DNA of 64,000 bases from an uncultured Clostridia bacterium (GTDB lineage: Bacteria > Bacillota > Clostridia > TANB77 > CAG-508). The stretch is taken from positions 47,401 through 111,400 of the forward strand of contig CAKOUO010000003.1 in NCBI GenBank assembly GCA_934120645.1, read 5' to 3'. Made by a program: the position numbers and the translations under genes. The notes below the pieces were generated by a model. That model worked only from the letters and a program-made list of their open reading frames with translations. It made no database searches and had not been told where the DNA came from. The number at the start of each line of letters is the position of its first letter. Position 1 is the first letter of the stretch. Of this stretch, positions 36,179 through 44,953 are shown one piece after another.

Positions 36179-37318
36179 TTATTCTCTTAATTCATTAACT
36201 ATTCTAGATAAGTTTTGGACCAAATAATCAACATCACTCATTGTATTAAAATCTCCAAATGTTAATCTTAATGCTCCTTTAGCTAGTTCACTTGGTACAC
36301 CAATTGCTGTTAAAACATGTGATGGACTAGCTTCTTTTGAGGAACAAGCAGAACCTCCTGATGCACAAATTCCTACTTCATCTAATTTTAATAATAATTC
36401 CCCAGAGTCTATATTTTCAAAACTTATATTTATATTTCCTGGTAATCTTTTTTCCATTGTTCCATTAATTTGAATATTAGAAATATTTTCTTTTATATTT
36501 TCTAGGCAATAATTTCGCAAACTAGACAATTTATTCTGATACTGTTCAATATTTTTTTCTGCTATTTTGCATGCTTTTCCTAATGCAACTATTTCTGCTA
36601 CATTTTCTGTTCCTGACCTTTTATTTTTTTCTTGATGTCCACCATCCATAAATCTTTCAAACTCAATACCTTTTTTTACATATAATGCTCCTATACCTTT
36701 AGGTGCATATATTTTATGCCCTGATAATGACAACATATCAATATCCATTTTTTGCACATCTACTGGTATATTTCCTACTGCTTGAACAGCATCTGTATGA
36801 AATATAATTCCATTTGAATGTGCTATTTTTGCTATTTGTTCTATTGGCTCTATTGTTCCAATTTCATTATTGGCAAACATTATACTTATTAAAATTGTAT
36901 CTTTTCTAATAGAATTTTTTAATGATTCCAAATTAATAAATCCATCTTTGTCTACATCTATATATGTTACTTCAAATCCTTTTTTTTCTAAGTTTTGGCA
37001 ACTATGAAGAATTGCTGGATGCTCTATTTTTGATGTTATTATATGTTTTCCTTTTTCCTTATTTGCATATGCTATTCCTTTTAATGCAGTATTATCACTT
37101 TCTGAGCCACAACTTGTAAAATAAATTTCTTCTGGTTTACAATTAATTAATTCTGCAACTCTTTTTCTTGCCTCTTCTATTGCCCTTTTTGCACTTCTTC
37201 CTATACTATAAATTGATGATGGATTTCCATATTCAATACTTAAATACGGAAGCATTTCATGTAAAACTTCCTCTTTTATTTTTGTTGTTGCACTATTATC
37301 AAAATATCTTATATTCAT
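36179..37318 (-). CDS. Cysteine desulfurase (NifS/IscS type)
   Basis: A 379-residue PLP enzyme that takes sulfur from cysteine for Fe-S clusters or tRNA thiolation. The PLP lysine is in SLSGHKIYAPKGIGAL and the persulfide cysteine in SGGSACSSKEASPSHVL. The N-terminus YFDNSATTK and NEIGTIEP are typical. It belongs to the group I (NifS/IscS) branch, unlike SufS at the right edge, so this organism has at least two desulfurases. No thiI or iscU lies next to it here, so its pathway cannot be assigned. AAAGAGGAAAAAAG precedes the ATG. Confidence 0.93.
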   Translation of the reverse strand: MNIRYFDNSATTKIKEEVLHEMLPYLSIEYGNPSSIYSIGRSAKRAIEEARKRVAELINCKPEEIYFTSCGSESDNTALKGIAYANKEKGKHIITSKIEHPAILHSCQNLEKKGFEVTYIDVDKDGFINLESLKNSIRKDTILISIMFANNEIGTIEPIEQIAKIAHSNGIIFHTDAVQAVGNIPVDVQKMDIDMLSLSGHKIYAPKGIGALYVKKGIEFERFMDGGHQEKNKRSGTENVAEIVALGKACKIAEKNIEQYQNKLSSLRNYCLENIKENISNIQINGTMEKRLPGNINISFENIDSGELLLKLDEVGICASGGSACSSKEASPSHVLTAIGVPSELAKGALRLTFGDFNTMSDVDYLVQNLSRIVNELRE

Positions 37319-37356
37319 CTTTTTTCCTCTTTCACTTTTTTTATATTATATTCATT

Positions 37357-38211
37357 TTATATTTCATTGCTAATTATTTCTTTTATTTTTTTTATATTAT
37401 TTATTGTCTGCCTATAACCATAGTTATAACAATCATCTAATTTTTCTATTTCTAATAATCCTGTCTTATCAGTTTGAATTGTTAATACCATGTCACTATT
37501 ACTTAAATTTTCTTCAGATATTTTGTTTCCCATTATATCTATTGTTCTCATTACAATATCCATTACATTACTATTTTCTGCAATATCATCTGCTTTAAAA
37601 TTTACTGTTATAACTTTGTTTGCTCCTTGTTTTCTAACTTCTGTTGATGGAAAATTATCTAATATTCCTCCATCTAAAAATATATGTTTTTTATATTCAC
37701 ATGGGCTAAATACAACAGGGAAACTGCTACTTGCTCTTATTGCTTTTCCTATTGATATGTCTGTTATATATTCTGTATTTTTATCTATATTTTGTGGAAC
37801 ATTATTTGTAAAAATATATTTCTTTGAGTTTTGAACATCTACTGCTGGAATAGTTATTGGCATTTTTATATCTGATATTTTTTTTATTCCTTTTCTTAAA
37901 GCTACTTGATTAAAACCTTTTTCAATTTCTTCACCAGAATAAAATCCTAAAAAATTTGATTTTTTATTTGTCATAAAATTTGTTACTTTTGTCAATGAGT
38001 TTTGATTTACTAAATCTTTTGCATATCTTTTAAATAATATGTAAATATAATAAGGAGAATATCCCATTGCATATAATGTTGCTATTATACTTCCAGAACT
38101 TGTTCCTCCTATACAATCTATTTTTATATTATTTTCTTCTAATGCTTTTAGTACTCCAGCATGTGCTATTCCTCTTATGCCTCCTCCTGATAAAGCTAAC
38201 CCTAATTTCAT
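37357..38211 (-). CDS. Patatin-like phospholipase / acyl hydrolase
   Basis: A 284-residue patatin-domain protein. The oxyanion hole is LSGGGIRGIAHAGVL, the nucleophile serine is in GGTSSGSI, and the partner Asp is in FLDGGILDNFPS. Such bacterial proteins are lipid acyl hydrolases, usually cytoplasmic or membrane-associated; no signal peptide is present here. It lies upstream of the cysteine desulfurase on the same strand with a 38-base gap, perhaps co-transcribed. ATGGAGGACAAAAT precedes the ATG. Confidence 0.92.
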   Translation of the reverse strand: MKLGLALSGGGIRGIAHAGVLKALEENNIKIDCIGGTSSGSIIATLYAMGYSPYYIYILFKRYAKDLVNQNSLTKVTNFMTNKKSNFLGFYSGEEIEKGFNQVALRKGIKKISDIKMPITIPAVDVQNSKKYIFTNNVPQNIDKNTEYITDISIGKAIRASSSFPVVFSPCEYKKHIFLDGGILDNFPSTEVRKQGANKVITVNFKADDIAENSNVMDIVMRTIDIMGNKISEENLSNSDMVLTIQTDKTGLLEIEKLDDCYNYGYRQTINNIKKIKEIISNEI

Positions 38212-38287
38212 ATTTTGTCCTCCATATAGTATTTTTGTTATTATTTACTATTTTTTATGTATTTAAACTAATTTTTGTTACAAAAAT

Positions 38288-38322
38288 AAAAGTCCTTTAT
38301 ATAATATAAAGAACTTTTAAAA
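38288..38322 (-). terminator. Terminator of the WG-repeat gene
   Basis: On the minus strand AAAAGTTCTTTATATT pairs with TATAAAGGACTTTT, followed by ATTTTT. Confidence 0.8.
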
Positions 38323-38339
38323 CCTTTTATTAAATTACA

Positions 38340-40061
38340 TTATTTTGTATAATAAATTTCTCCATTTCCATAAACAACTTGGTAATATTCTCCTATAAAT
38401 ATAGGACTATCTTTTAATTCATATGTTGGGTCTTTTATTATTTTCCCATCACTATTTATAACTCCCCATTTTCCATTTTGTTTTATTCCAGCATATCCAT
38501 ATTCATTTTCTTCTGTTACTTTTTCATATTTATAATCTACTACTTTATTTCCGTTAACATCAACAAATCCCCATAAATTGCCTTGTTTTTTAGCAAATAT
38601 TTTATTTTTTATATATATTTCTGTATTTTTTACTTCATTACCTTGTTTTGTGATATATTTTGTTTCATTATTGTTAGATAATTTTATATATTCGTTTTTA
38701 TTTTCTATTGTTGCATTTTCTAATTCGCATATTTTCTTTAAGTCTTTGTTATATATTTCTGTCTTTTTATTATTAGAATTTGTTGCTTGTATTAAGTCTA
38801 CATTGTCTATTTTTTGTATTGAACTATAATTAAATGCTAATTTATTATTTTCATTGTCATCTATTATTCCTAATTTGCTATCACTATTGCTAACTAAAAA
38901 ATAGTTATCATATAAATGTTCTATATATGTATACTCATTTTTTGTTTTTTTCTCATTATTTTCATAAATACTATATTTTGTTTTATTATCTTGATTTTGT
39001 ATATATATTTCATAATTTGTATCTTTTACTTTTACAATTACTGTATCTTTATCTATGTCTGCACTTTTTCCTTGAATATCAAATACTTTTGTTTCTTCAT
39101 TATTTGTCCTTGCATAAATATATTTTCCAGTTATATCTATTTGAGAATATTCAAAAGGAATAATTACATTTCCTTGAGCTGATAATACTCCATATTTTTT
39201 GCTTTTTAATGCAACTATAACATTGTTGTCTCCATTATAAGTAATTTCTTGATATTCATTAGAAATAATTTGTTTATCATTTTTTTGTATTCCATATTTT
39301 CCATTATCAGCAAAAACTAAGTAAATATCATTTCCATCTATTTCTGTTATTCTATATAAGTCATTATATTTTGTGTCCAATAATTGTTTTCCATTTAAAT
39401 TTACATATCCATATCTATACCCTTCATCTGTCATATTACTTACAATGTATCCTGAATCTTTATATCCATTATCTTTAGAATAATATTTATCAGCTTCTAT
39501 TTTATCATAGTTTGTTTTTACTAAAGTTGTTCCTTTTATATTAATTATTCCGTATTTATTGTCTTTTTTTACTATTAATTCGCCTTCTTTATATTGAAGT
39601 GTATCTATTTCATCATACATTGCTTTTGTTATTTTTTTACCTTGAAAATCTATTATTCCATATTTTCCGTTTTCTTTATACTTCAATACGCTTTTTTCAT
39701 ACATTAAATCACTTAATACACTTTTTAGTCTTAGTGGTTCAACAGATTCATATTGTGTAAATATTTCTTCAGATTTATCATTTAAAATTTTTATTTTTTC
39801 TTCTTCATAACAACAAAATACTGCTTTATTTGGATTAGGTATTTTTATATTGTCATAATTTGGTTCTATTATTATATTTCCTTGTTTATCTATTACTCCA
39901 TATTTATTATTTTCTTTTATTACAAAATAATTATATTCTGATATTTCTTCTATTTTGTATTCCCTATTTTCTTTTTTTACTCTTTTTACTATAACGATTC
40001 CTGCTAAAATTCCAATAATTATTAAAATTAAAATTATTATTGCTATATTTTTCTTTTTCAT
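38340..40061 (-). CDS. Membrane-anchored WG-repeat protein
   Basis: This 573-residue protein begins with one transmembrane or signal-anchor helix (IAIIILILIIIGILAGIVIV) and continues outside the membrane with about ten WG-type repeats of roughly 45-60 residues. Examples are YGVIDKQGNIIIEPNYDNI, YGIIDFQGKKITKAMYDEI, YGYVNLNGKQLLDTKY, WGFVDVNGNKVVDYKY and WGVINSDGKI near the C-terminus. The repeats are expected to form beta-propeller-like or solenoid structures. The role of WG proteins is unknown, probably in surface interactions. No cell-wall anchor follows. It lies downstream of the patatin's divergent start and ends in a terminator. Confidence 0.85.
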   Translation of the reverse strand: MKKKNIAIIILILIIIGILAGIVIVKRVKKENREYKIEEISEYNYFVIKENNKYGVIDKQGNIIIEPNYDNIKIPNPNKAVFCCYEEEKIKILNDKSEEIFTQYESVEPLRLKSVLSDLMYEKSVLKYKENGKYGIIDFQGKKITKAMYDEIDTLQYKEGELIVKKDNKYGIINIKGTTLVKTNYDKIEADKYYSKDNGYKDSGYIVSNMTDEGYRYGYVNLNGKQLLDTKYNDLYRITEIDGNDIYLVFADNGKYGIQKNDKQIISNEYQEITYNGDNNVIVALKSKKYGVLSAQGNVIIPFEYSQIDITGKYIYARTNNEETKVFDIQGKSADIDKDTVIVKVKDTNYEIYIQNQDNKTKYSIYENNEKKTKNEYTYIEHLYDNYFLVSNSDSKLGIIDDNENNKLAFNYSSIQKIDNVDLIQATNSNNKKTEIYNKDLKKICELENATIENKNEYIKLSNNNETKYITKQGNEVKNTEIYIKNKIFAKKQGNLWGFVDVNGNKVVDYKYEKVTEENEYGYAGIKQNGKWGVINSDGKIIKDPTYELKDSPIFIGEYYQVVYGNGEIYYTK

Positions 40062-40154
40062 ATTTTTATTACCTTTCTTTTTAATTGTAATTTTATTATA
40101 ATTGTTTTTATTTTTTTTTTCAATATTTTAATAATATTATTCTTGTATTTTTAT

Positions 40155-40205
40155 TAGGAAAATAAAAATAGCAAAAACATATTTTTTATATGAATTTTGC
40201 TATTT
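40155..40205 (-). terminator. Terminator of the thioester-domain surface protein
   Basis: On the minus strand AAATAGCAAAA pairs with TTTTTGCTATTT around an AT-rich loop, followed by TTATTTTCC. It begins 7 bases after the stop codon, leaving no room for a lost membrane anchor. Confidence 0.78.
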
Positions 40206-40211
40206 ATAAAT

Positions 40212-41540
40212 TTACATTCCTGTTACAGGTAATTTTTTTACCTGTGTAATTTCTGTTTCTGTGTTTTCAATTGTTTTTTCTTTTACATTATTTTTTGAAT
40301 TTTCAATTATTTTTTCACCTTCTTTATATTCTATTTTTACTTCTGTTTTTTCTTTAAATTTATTGTTTATTGTAATTATTAAAGTTTGGTTGTAGTCTAT
40401 ATTTATTTCTATTAAGTCATTATTTAACTCATATCCATCCTTAGCATTTGTTTCTTTTATAAAGTATTTTCCTGGAAGTAAATTTGTTAATTCTGTTTCT
40501 CCTTTATTATCTGTTCTTAAGTTTGCATATAATATTTTCTTATTTTCATCTAAAATATTAAATTCTACTCCTTCTAATTTTTCTTTAGTTTCTTTATCTT
40601 GTTTAATAATTTTTAATTTTGTTTCATTTTTATAATAATTATCTTCTGCTTTTCCTGTTGCATCTTCATATGTTTCAGTAGTTAGTGCATAATCTTGATA
40701 TGAACTATTTCCAGCTTTTCCATACAATATAGGCTTATTATTTATTTTAGTTTCTATATCTAATTGGAAATTTCCATCTGCTGTTAAATTTTTAATTGGT
40801 ATTAATATTTTAAATTTTTCGTTTGGGGAAAATTCTTGCTTTTCATTATTACTTAAATCTGTAATTTTCATTCCTTCTGGAACTTGATTATTTTTTGATG
40901 ATAACTTAACTTTATAATTTTTTATTGTTGTTCCTGCTTTTATATAATAAGTTTTTGATAAGTAGTTTTTATTTATATTATCTACTTCAAATTGTTCTTT
41001 TTCTCTATTTATTTTAATAATATTTGAAATTTGACTTTCTTGGCAATTCTTTCCATCATTAAGAATTTTATTTAAAGCATTTAATGTTCTCTTTCCAGCT
41101 TCTCCTATTGCTTTGTATTGATTTGGATCATTTCCATGTATGTAACAATAAATAGCTTGTTTTGTGGCTGTAAAAGCTTCTTCTTTGTTACTACATCCTA
41201 ATTCTTGTATTGTTTTATATGGATAACCATTTATTATAATTCTCCATAGTCCAACATCTTTTATTGCATCTTGAACTGTAACATTATAAGAAAAACCATC
41301 ATGTACTCCGCTTTTAGTTTTATCTAGACAATATGCAGGATAACTTACTCCATCTTTTATATATTGTGCATAATATGCTTTAATAACAATTCCTTTATAT
41401 GTTAATAGACTTCCACAATCACCTCCTGAAATTATATCTGCTGATTTTATATTTGTTGCTTTTACACAATTGATTATTAATAATATATTTAGCATAATTA
41501 TACAAGTTGATATAAATGCTATCTTTTTAACTTTTTTTAT
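40212..41540 (-). CDS. Thioester-domain and SpaA-fold surface protein, apparent AUA start, bare LPVTG end
   Basis: About 442 residues. A signal peptide (KKVKKIAFIS, then IIMLNILLIINCVKA) leads to a thioester-type domain with the reactive-Cys candidate in SYPAYCLDKTKSG and ATKQAIYCYIHG in the position of the TQxA motif. A SpaA/Cna-B fold follows at about 310-400 (TKLKIIKQDKETKEKLEGVE; GKYFIKETNAKDGYEL). Such proteins bind host surfaces covalently. In the frame with the whole signal peptide the only codon placed 7 bases after the ribosome site AAGGAGGT is ATA (41538-41540); an in-frame stop lies two codons further up and the first ATG (41495) is inside the hydrophobic core. The protein ends at KKLPVTGM with no membrane helix. 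A class D sortase gene lies 14 bases upstream. It may be decaying or recoded. Confidence 0.75.
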   Translation of the reverse strand: MKKVKKIAFISTCIIMLNILLIINCVKATNIKSADIISGGDCGSLLTYKGIVIKAYYAQYIKDGVSYPAYCLDKTKSGVHDGFSYNVTVQDAIKDVGLWRIIINGYPYKTIQELGCSNKEEAFTATKQAIYCYIHGNDPNQYKAIGEAGKRTLNALNKILNDGKNCQESQISNIIKINREKEQFEVDNINKNYLSKTYYIKAGTTIKNYKVKLSSKNNQVPEGMKITDLSNNEKQEFSPNEKFKILIPIKNLTADGNFQLDIETKINNKPILYGKAGNSSYQDYALTTETYEDATGKAEDNYYKNETKLKIIKQDKETKEKLEGVEFNILDENKKILYANLRTDNKGETELTNLLPGKYFIKETNAKDGYELNNDLIEINIDYNQTLIITINNKFKEKTEVKIEYKEGEKIIENSKNNVKEKTIENTETEITQVKKLPVTGM

Positions 41541-41554
41541 TTTTTATACCTCCT

Positions 41555-42190
41555 TTATTCTTCTATTCCTTGTATACATCTTCTGTATTCTGGTTCATTT
41601 TCTATACATGTAATTAATGTGATTTTGTTTTCTTTTGTGTTTTGCAAATAGCTCCAATCTGTATCTTTTATTATCACATGTTTTTGTACTTTGTATCTTT
41701 TTTCAAAATCATTAAATTTATAAATTATTTCATCTCCTTCTTTTAATTTCTTTAGATTTGAAAAGTAATTTACTTCATATCCTCTATTATGTGCCGCAAG
41801 TCCTATATTTCCATTTGTTTTTACTGTTTCTTCAAAATGTCCTACAAATTTATTCATTACTTCTTTGCTTGTGCCCTCAGATATTTGTGCTTCTAATGAT
41901 ATTGATGGTATTATTATTTTCCAATTTGATTCTTTTGGAATTATTTGTTGTATGTTTTCTTTTGAATTTAAAATGGGGTAATAATTTTTCGAATTTTCTT
42001 TTGTTTCTTGATTAATATTATTAGAATTAATTTCAACTTGAATTATATTTTTTCTTAATAGATTAAAGATAGAATTTGGATTAAAATCAATATTTTTTAA
42101 TGAAATAATATTATTATTTGTAATAAAATATATAACTATTGTTAAAATAAGGCTAACAATATTAACATATCTTTTTGTATAACTAATCAT
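41555..42190 (-). CDS. Class D-type sortase
   Basis: A 211-residue sortase with an N-terminal membrane anchor (VNIVSLILTIVIYFITNNN). Catalytic residues are His in NIGLAAHNRGYEV, Cys in ITLITCIENEP and Arg in EYRRCIQGIE. It would join LPxTG-type substrates to the wall or to each other. It lies directly upstream of the LPVTG surface protein on the same strand, so that protein is its likely substrate. GGTGAGGCATATGC precedes the ATG. A second sortase is encoded at 53664-54428. Confidence 0.9.
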   Translation of the reverse strand: MISYTKRYVNIVSLILTIVIYFITNNNIISLKNIDFNPNSIFNLLRKNIIQVEINSNNINQETKENSKNYYPILNSKENIQQIIPKESNWKIIIPSISLEAQISEGTSKEVMNKFVGHFEETVKTNGNIGLAAHNRGYEVNYFSNLKKLKEGDEIIYKFNDFEKRYKVQKHVIIKDTDWSYLQNTKENKITLITCIENEPEYRRCIQGIEE

Positions 42191-42321
42191 GCATATGCCT
42201 CACCGACCCTTTGTTTAATTTTGTTTTGGAATTTAATTTTTTCGAAAAAATTGTTTGAATAAAATTTTTAAGATTTAAAATCTGTTATTATAATACTATA
42301 ATTTTTCTTTTTTGTAAAGAA

Positions 42322-42381
42322 CTTTTCATCGCAAAATTCGACAAATAAAATGAGACAAATAAGGACCGTCCCTATTGCCTC
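42322..42381. repeat. GGGACGG hairpin repeat with a GCGATGAAAA tail at the end of the histidine kinase gene
   Basis: On the minus strand GAGGCAATAGGGAC pairs with GTCCTTATTTGTCTC, followed by ATTTTATTTGTCGAATTTT and then GCGATGAAAA. The hairpin contains the kinase's TAG stop. The tail reappears at 61370-61394. Confidence 0.85.
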
Positions 42382-43880
42382 AAATCTAATTCAAAATAAA
42401 ATTCTACTCCGTTTTCAACATTATTTACACCATATTTGTTTTTATAGTTATTCATTATTGCTTTTACAAATGCTAATCCTATTCCTGTTCCTCCATCGCT
42501 TCTATTTCTTGAAGCATCTGCTTTATAAAATCTATTCCATATTCTATTTAAATCTTCTTCTTTTATGTGGTTACCTGTGTTAAATACCTTCACACGTACT
42601 TTATTGTTTATAGTATCAATTTCATTTGATATTTCAATAACTTTTTGTTTATCTATTTCTTTTACATTTTTTATTGCATTTGTAACATAATTAGTTATTA
42701 CTTGTTCAATGTAGAAGTCATCTGCAATTACTTGTATTTCATCTTTTTCTTTAAATTTTACTTCTATATTTTTCTCTTGTAGCATAACTTTTGATTTTCT
42801 TAAAACTTCTTGTTCAACTTCAACTATATTAAATGTTGTGTTTTTGAATTCTCTTTTTCCATATTCTAATTTCATTAATTCTAATAGTTGTTTTACTAGT
42901 TTGTCCATTTTATTTGATTCATCAAATATAACTTCAGCATAAAATTTTCTACTTTCGTCATCTGTATTTACATTTTCTAATAGTCCTTCACTATATCCTT
43001 GAATTAGTGCTATTGGTGTTTTCAGTTCATGTGATACATCTGATATAAAGCTTTTTCTCATCTCATCTATTTTTGATTTTTCTTCAATGTCTTTTTCTAA
43101 TTCAATATTTGTGTTTCTTAGTTGTTCTATTGTCTTTTCTAATTTTTCAGACATTATATTAATGCTTTTTCCTAAATTATTAATTTCATCGTCACCATTT
43201 GTTTCTTTATACTTATGACTAAAGTCTAAATTTGCCATTTTTTTAGCAATTACATTTAACTCTAATATTGGTTCTGTAAATTTTTTAGATATTATTGATA
43301 CCATAATTGCTGCTATTAATATAGCTATTCCAGCAATTAAAAATAAGAAATTATTTGATATATTTACACTGTCTTGTATTGATGTTATTGGTATACGTAC
43401 ATATAAGAAGTATCCATTATCTAATGTACCTGATAACATTATATATGATAATCCATTTTTTATATCTCTTTGTTTTTTTATAACAAATTTTTCATTTGTT
43501 TCTAATTCTTCTCCATTATTTACTATGATATTGCTTAAACTTCCTAATACATTAGAAAAATTTTTGTTTGTTGTATATACATTAATTCCTTGATTGTCTT
43601 TTATTAAAATGTCAAAATTATTTTTTATTGCTATTTTTTCTAATTCAGTTTCAATATCTTCCTCTTTATTTGGGCTATTATAATAATTATTTAAATTTTG
43701 ATATACAGATTTTAATGTATTCATTTTACTATACAAATAAAACTTTTCTAGTGCAAAATTGTTTACTCCTATTAAAAATATTATAATTATTAATACAGTT
43801 AAACTTATTGTTAAAAATAATTTTGCTTTTACGGATTTAAATGCGTCTTTTGCTTGTTCTTTTATTTTATTTAATTTCAA
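42372..43880 (-). CDS. Sensor histidine kinase (HAMP, HisKA, HATPase)
   Basis: This 502-residue two-helix membrane kinase has an N-terminal transmembrane helix (LFLTISLTVLIIIIFLIGV), an extracellular loop of about 140 residues, a second helix (FLFLIAGIAILIAAIMVSII), a HAMP linker, and the phosphoacceptor His in FISDVSHELKTPIALIQGY. The ATPase region has VTNAIKNV (N box) and SDGGTGIGLAFVKAIM (G boxes). It overlaps its regulator by 14 bases, starting at TTG 43880. It should sense an envelope signal and phosphorylate that regulator. Its last codon and stop lie inside a GGGACGG repeat. Confidence 0.93.
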   Translation of the reverse strand: MKLNKIKEQAKDAFKSVKAKLFLTISLTVLIIIIFLIGVNNFALEKFYLYSKMNTLKSVYQNLNNYYNSPNKEEDIETELEKIAIKNNFDILIKDNQGINVYTTNKNFSNVLGSLSNIIVNNGEELETNEKFVIKKQRDIKNGLSYIMLSGTLDNGYFLYVRIPITSIQDSVNISNNFLFLIAGIAILIAAIMVSIISKKFTEPILELNVIAKKMANLDFSHKYKETNGDDEINNLGKSINIMSEKLEKTIEQLRNTNIELEKDIEEKSKIDEMRKSFISDVSHELKTPIALIQGYSEGLLENVNTDDESRKFYAEVIFDESNKMDKLVKQLLELMKLEYGKREFKNTTFNIVEVEQEVLRKSKVMLQEKNIEVKFKEKDEIQVIADDFYIEQVITNYVTNAIKNVKEIDKQKVIEISNEIDTINNKVRVKVFNTGNHIKEEDLNRIWNRFYKADASRNRSDGGTGIGLAFVKAIMNNYKNKYGVNNVENGVEFYFELDLRQ

Positions 43881-44541
43881 ATTTATAACCTACACCTCTC
43901 ATCGTTTTTATATATTTTCCTTTTTTTCCTAGTTTATGTCTTATTTTTTTAATATGGCTATCTATTGTTCTTGAATCTCCATAATAGTCATAATTCCATA
44001 CATTGTTTAAAATTTTATCTCTTGAAAGTGCTATGTTTTCGTTTTCTATTAGATATATAAGTAATTCATATTCTCTTAAGCTTAATTCTAATAATTTTCC
44101 ATCTACTTTTACTGTTCTACCTTCTTTGTCAATTTCTATTCCGCCATAATCTTTTACCTCTTTTTTGTCTCCTTTGGTTCTTTTTAGTATCGCTTCTACT
44201 CTAGCAACTAGTATTTTGGGGCTAAATGGTTTTGATATATATTCGTCTACTCCTAATTCAAATCCAAATAATTCGTCTTGTTCTTCTCCTCTTGCTGTTA
44301 ACATTATTATAGGTACTTTAGATGTTTGTCTTATCTGTCTTAATACAGACCATCCATCTAATTTTGGCATCATTACATCTAGTAATATTAAATCTATTTT
44401 TGATTTGTTTTCTTCAAATACTTGTAGTGCTTTTTCTCCATCTTCTGCTTCAAAAGTATTGTATCCACTTTTATTTAGAAAGTCTTTTATTAGTTTTCTC
44501 ATTCTTTCTTCATCATCTACTATTAATATAGATTCATTCAC
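43867..44541 (-). CDS. OmpR/PhoB-family response regulator
   Basis: A 224-residue response regulator with a receiver domain (phosphoacceptor Asp in LILLDVMMPKLDGW; Thr in IIMLTARGEE; Lys in YISKPFSPKIL) and a C-terminal winged-helix domain (SLREYELLIYLIEN; DSRTIDSHIKKIRHKLG; RGVGYKFEIK). It is the partner of the histidine kinase that follows. The first codon is ATG 44541. The signal and targets are unknown; the nearby sortase and surface gene are possible targets but not shown to be. Confidence 0.94.
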   Translation of the reverse strand: MNESILIVDDEERMRKLIKDFLNKSGYNTFEAEDGEKALQVFEENKSKIDLILLDVMMPKLDGWSVLRQIRQTSKVPIIMLTARGEEQDELFGFELGVDEYISKPFSPKILVARVEAILKRTKGDKKEVKDYGGIEIDKEGRTVKVDGKLLELSLREYELLIYLIENENIALSRDKILNNVWNYDYYGDSRTIDSHIKKIRHKLGKKGKYIKTMRGVGYKFEIK

Positions 44542-44684
44542 TTTTTTTCTTTCCTTTCTTCTTTATATATTTATTATATATTATACAATGCCTTTATGTC
44601 CATCTTGTGAAGTCTTTTCTTTTTTTACTTTATATGTTATAATTTGTTTGTAGCTTAATTTTGTTTTGCATAAGGAGGGATTTT

Positions 44685-44900
44685 ATGAATTTTGTATGGT
44701 TTTTGTTGTATTTCTTTATTTTTATCTTTGTTTTTACAAGATTTATGGTATATGATTCCAATTGTTCTGGAAAAGATACAGTTCGGTCAAAAGTAATTTT
44801 TGCTATTGCTTGGGTTATCATTGTCTATACTCTTGTAACAAGTTTTATATTTTTTTGGGCAGCAATTTATGACTTTTTTCATTTAATATTAATACATTAG
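44685..44900 (+). CDS. Small membrane protein (71 aa), function unknown
   Basis: This 71-residue protein has two hydrophobic helices (FVWFLLYFFIFIFVFTRFMV and VIFAIAWVIIVYTLVTSFIF) joined by a short polar loop (YDSNCSGKDTVRSK). It has a strong ribosome site, AAGGAGGGATTTT, and its own -10 box TATAAT at 44638-44643. It contains an in-frame CGG codon that is read without breaking the frame, as in the other orphan genes. The stop codon lies inside a perfect 14-bp palindrome, followed by a terminator. It is divergent from the response regulator. Function unknown. Confidence 0.7.
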   Translation: MNFVWFLLYFFIFIFVFTRFMVYDSNCSGKDTVRSKVIFAIAWVIIVYTLVTSFIFFWAAIYDFFHLILIH

Positions 44901-44913
44901 TATTAATATTAAA
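44882..44913. repeat. Perfect 14-bp AT-only palindrome overlapping the small gene's stop
   Basis: TTTAATATTAATAC and GTATTAATATTAAA flank ATTA (44896-44899) and contain the stop codon. It is immediately followed by the terminator stem. Confidence 0.85.
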
Positions 44914-44919
44914 TCCCTC

Positions 44920-44953
44920 AAGAGGCCCCGATATATATCGGAGCCTCTTTTTT
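44920..44953. terminator. Bidirectional terminator between the small gene and mscS
   Basis: AAGAGGCCCCGATATATATCGG is followed by AGCCTCTTTTTT, a near-perfect stem with T run. Confidence 0.92.
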
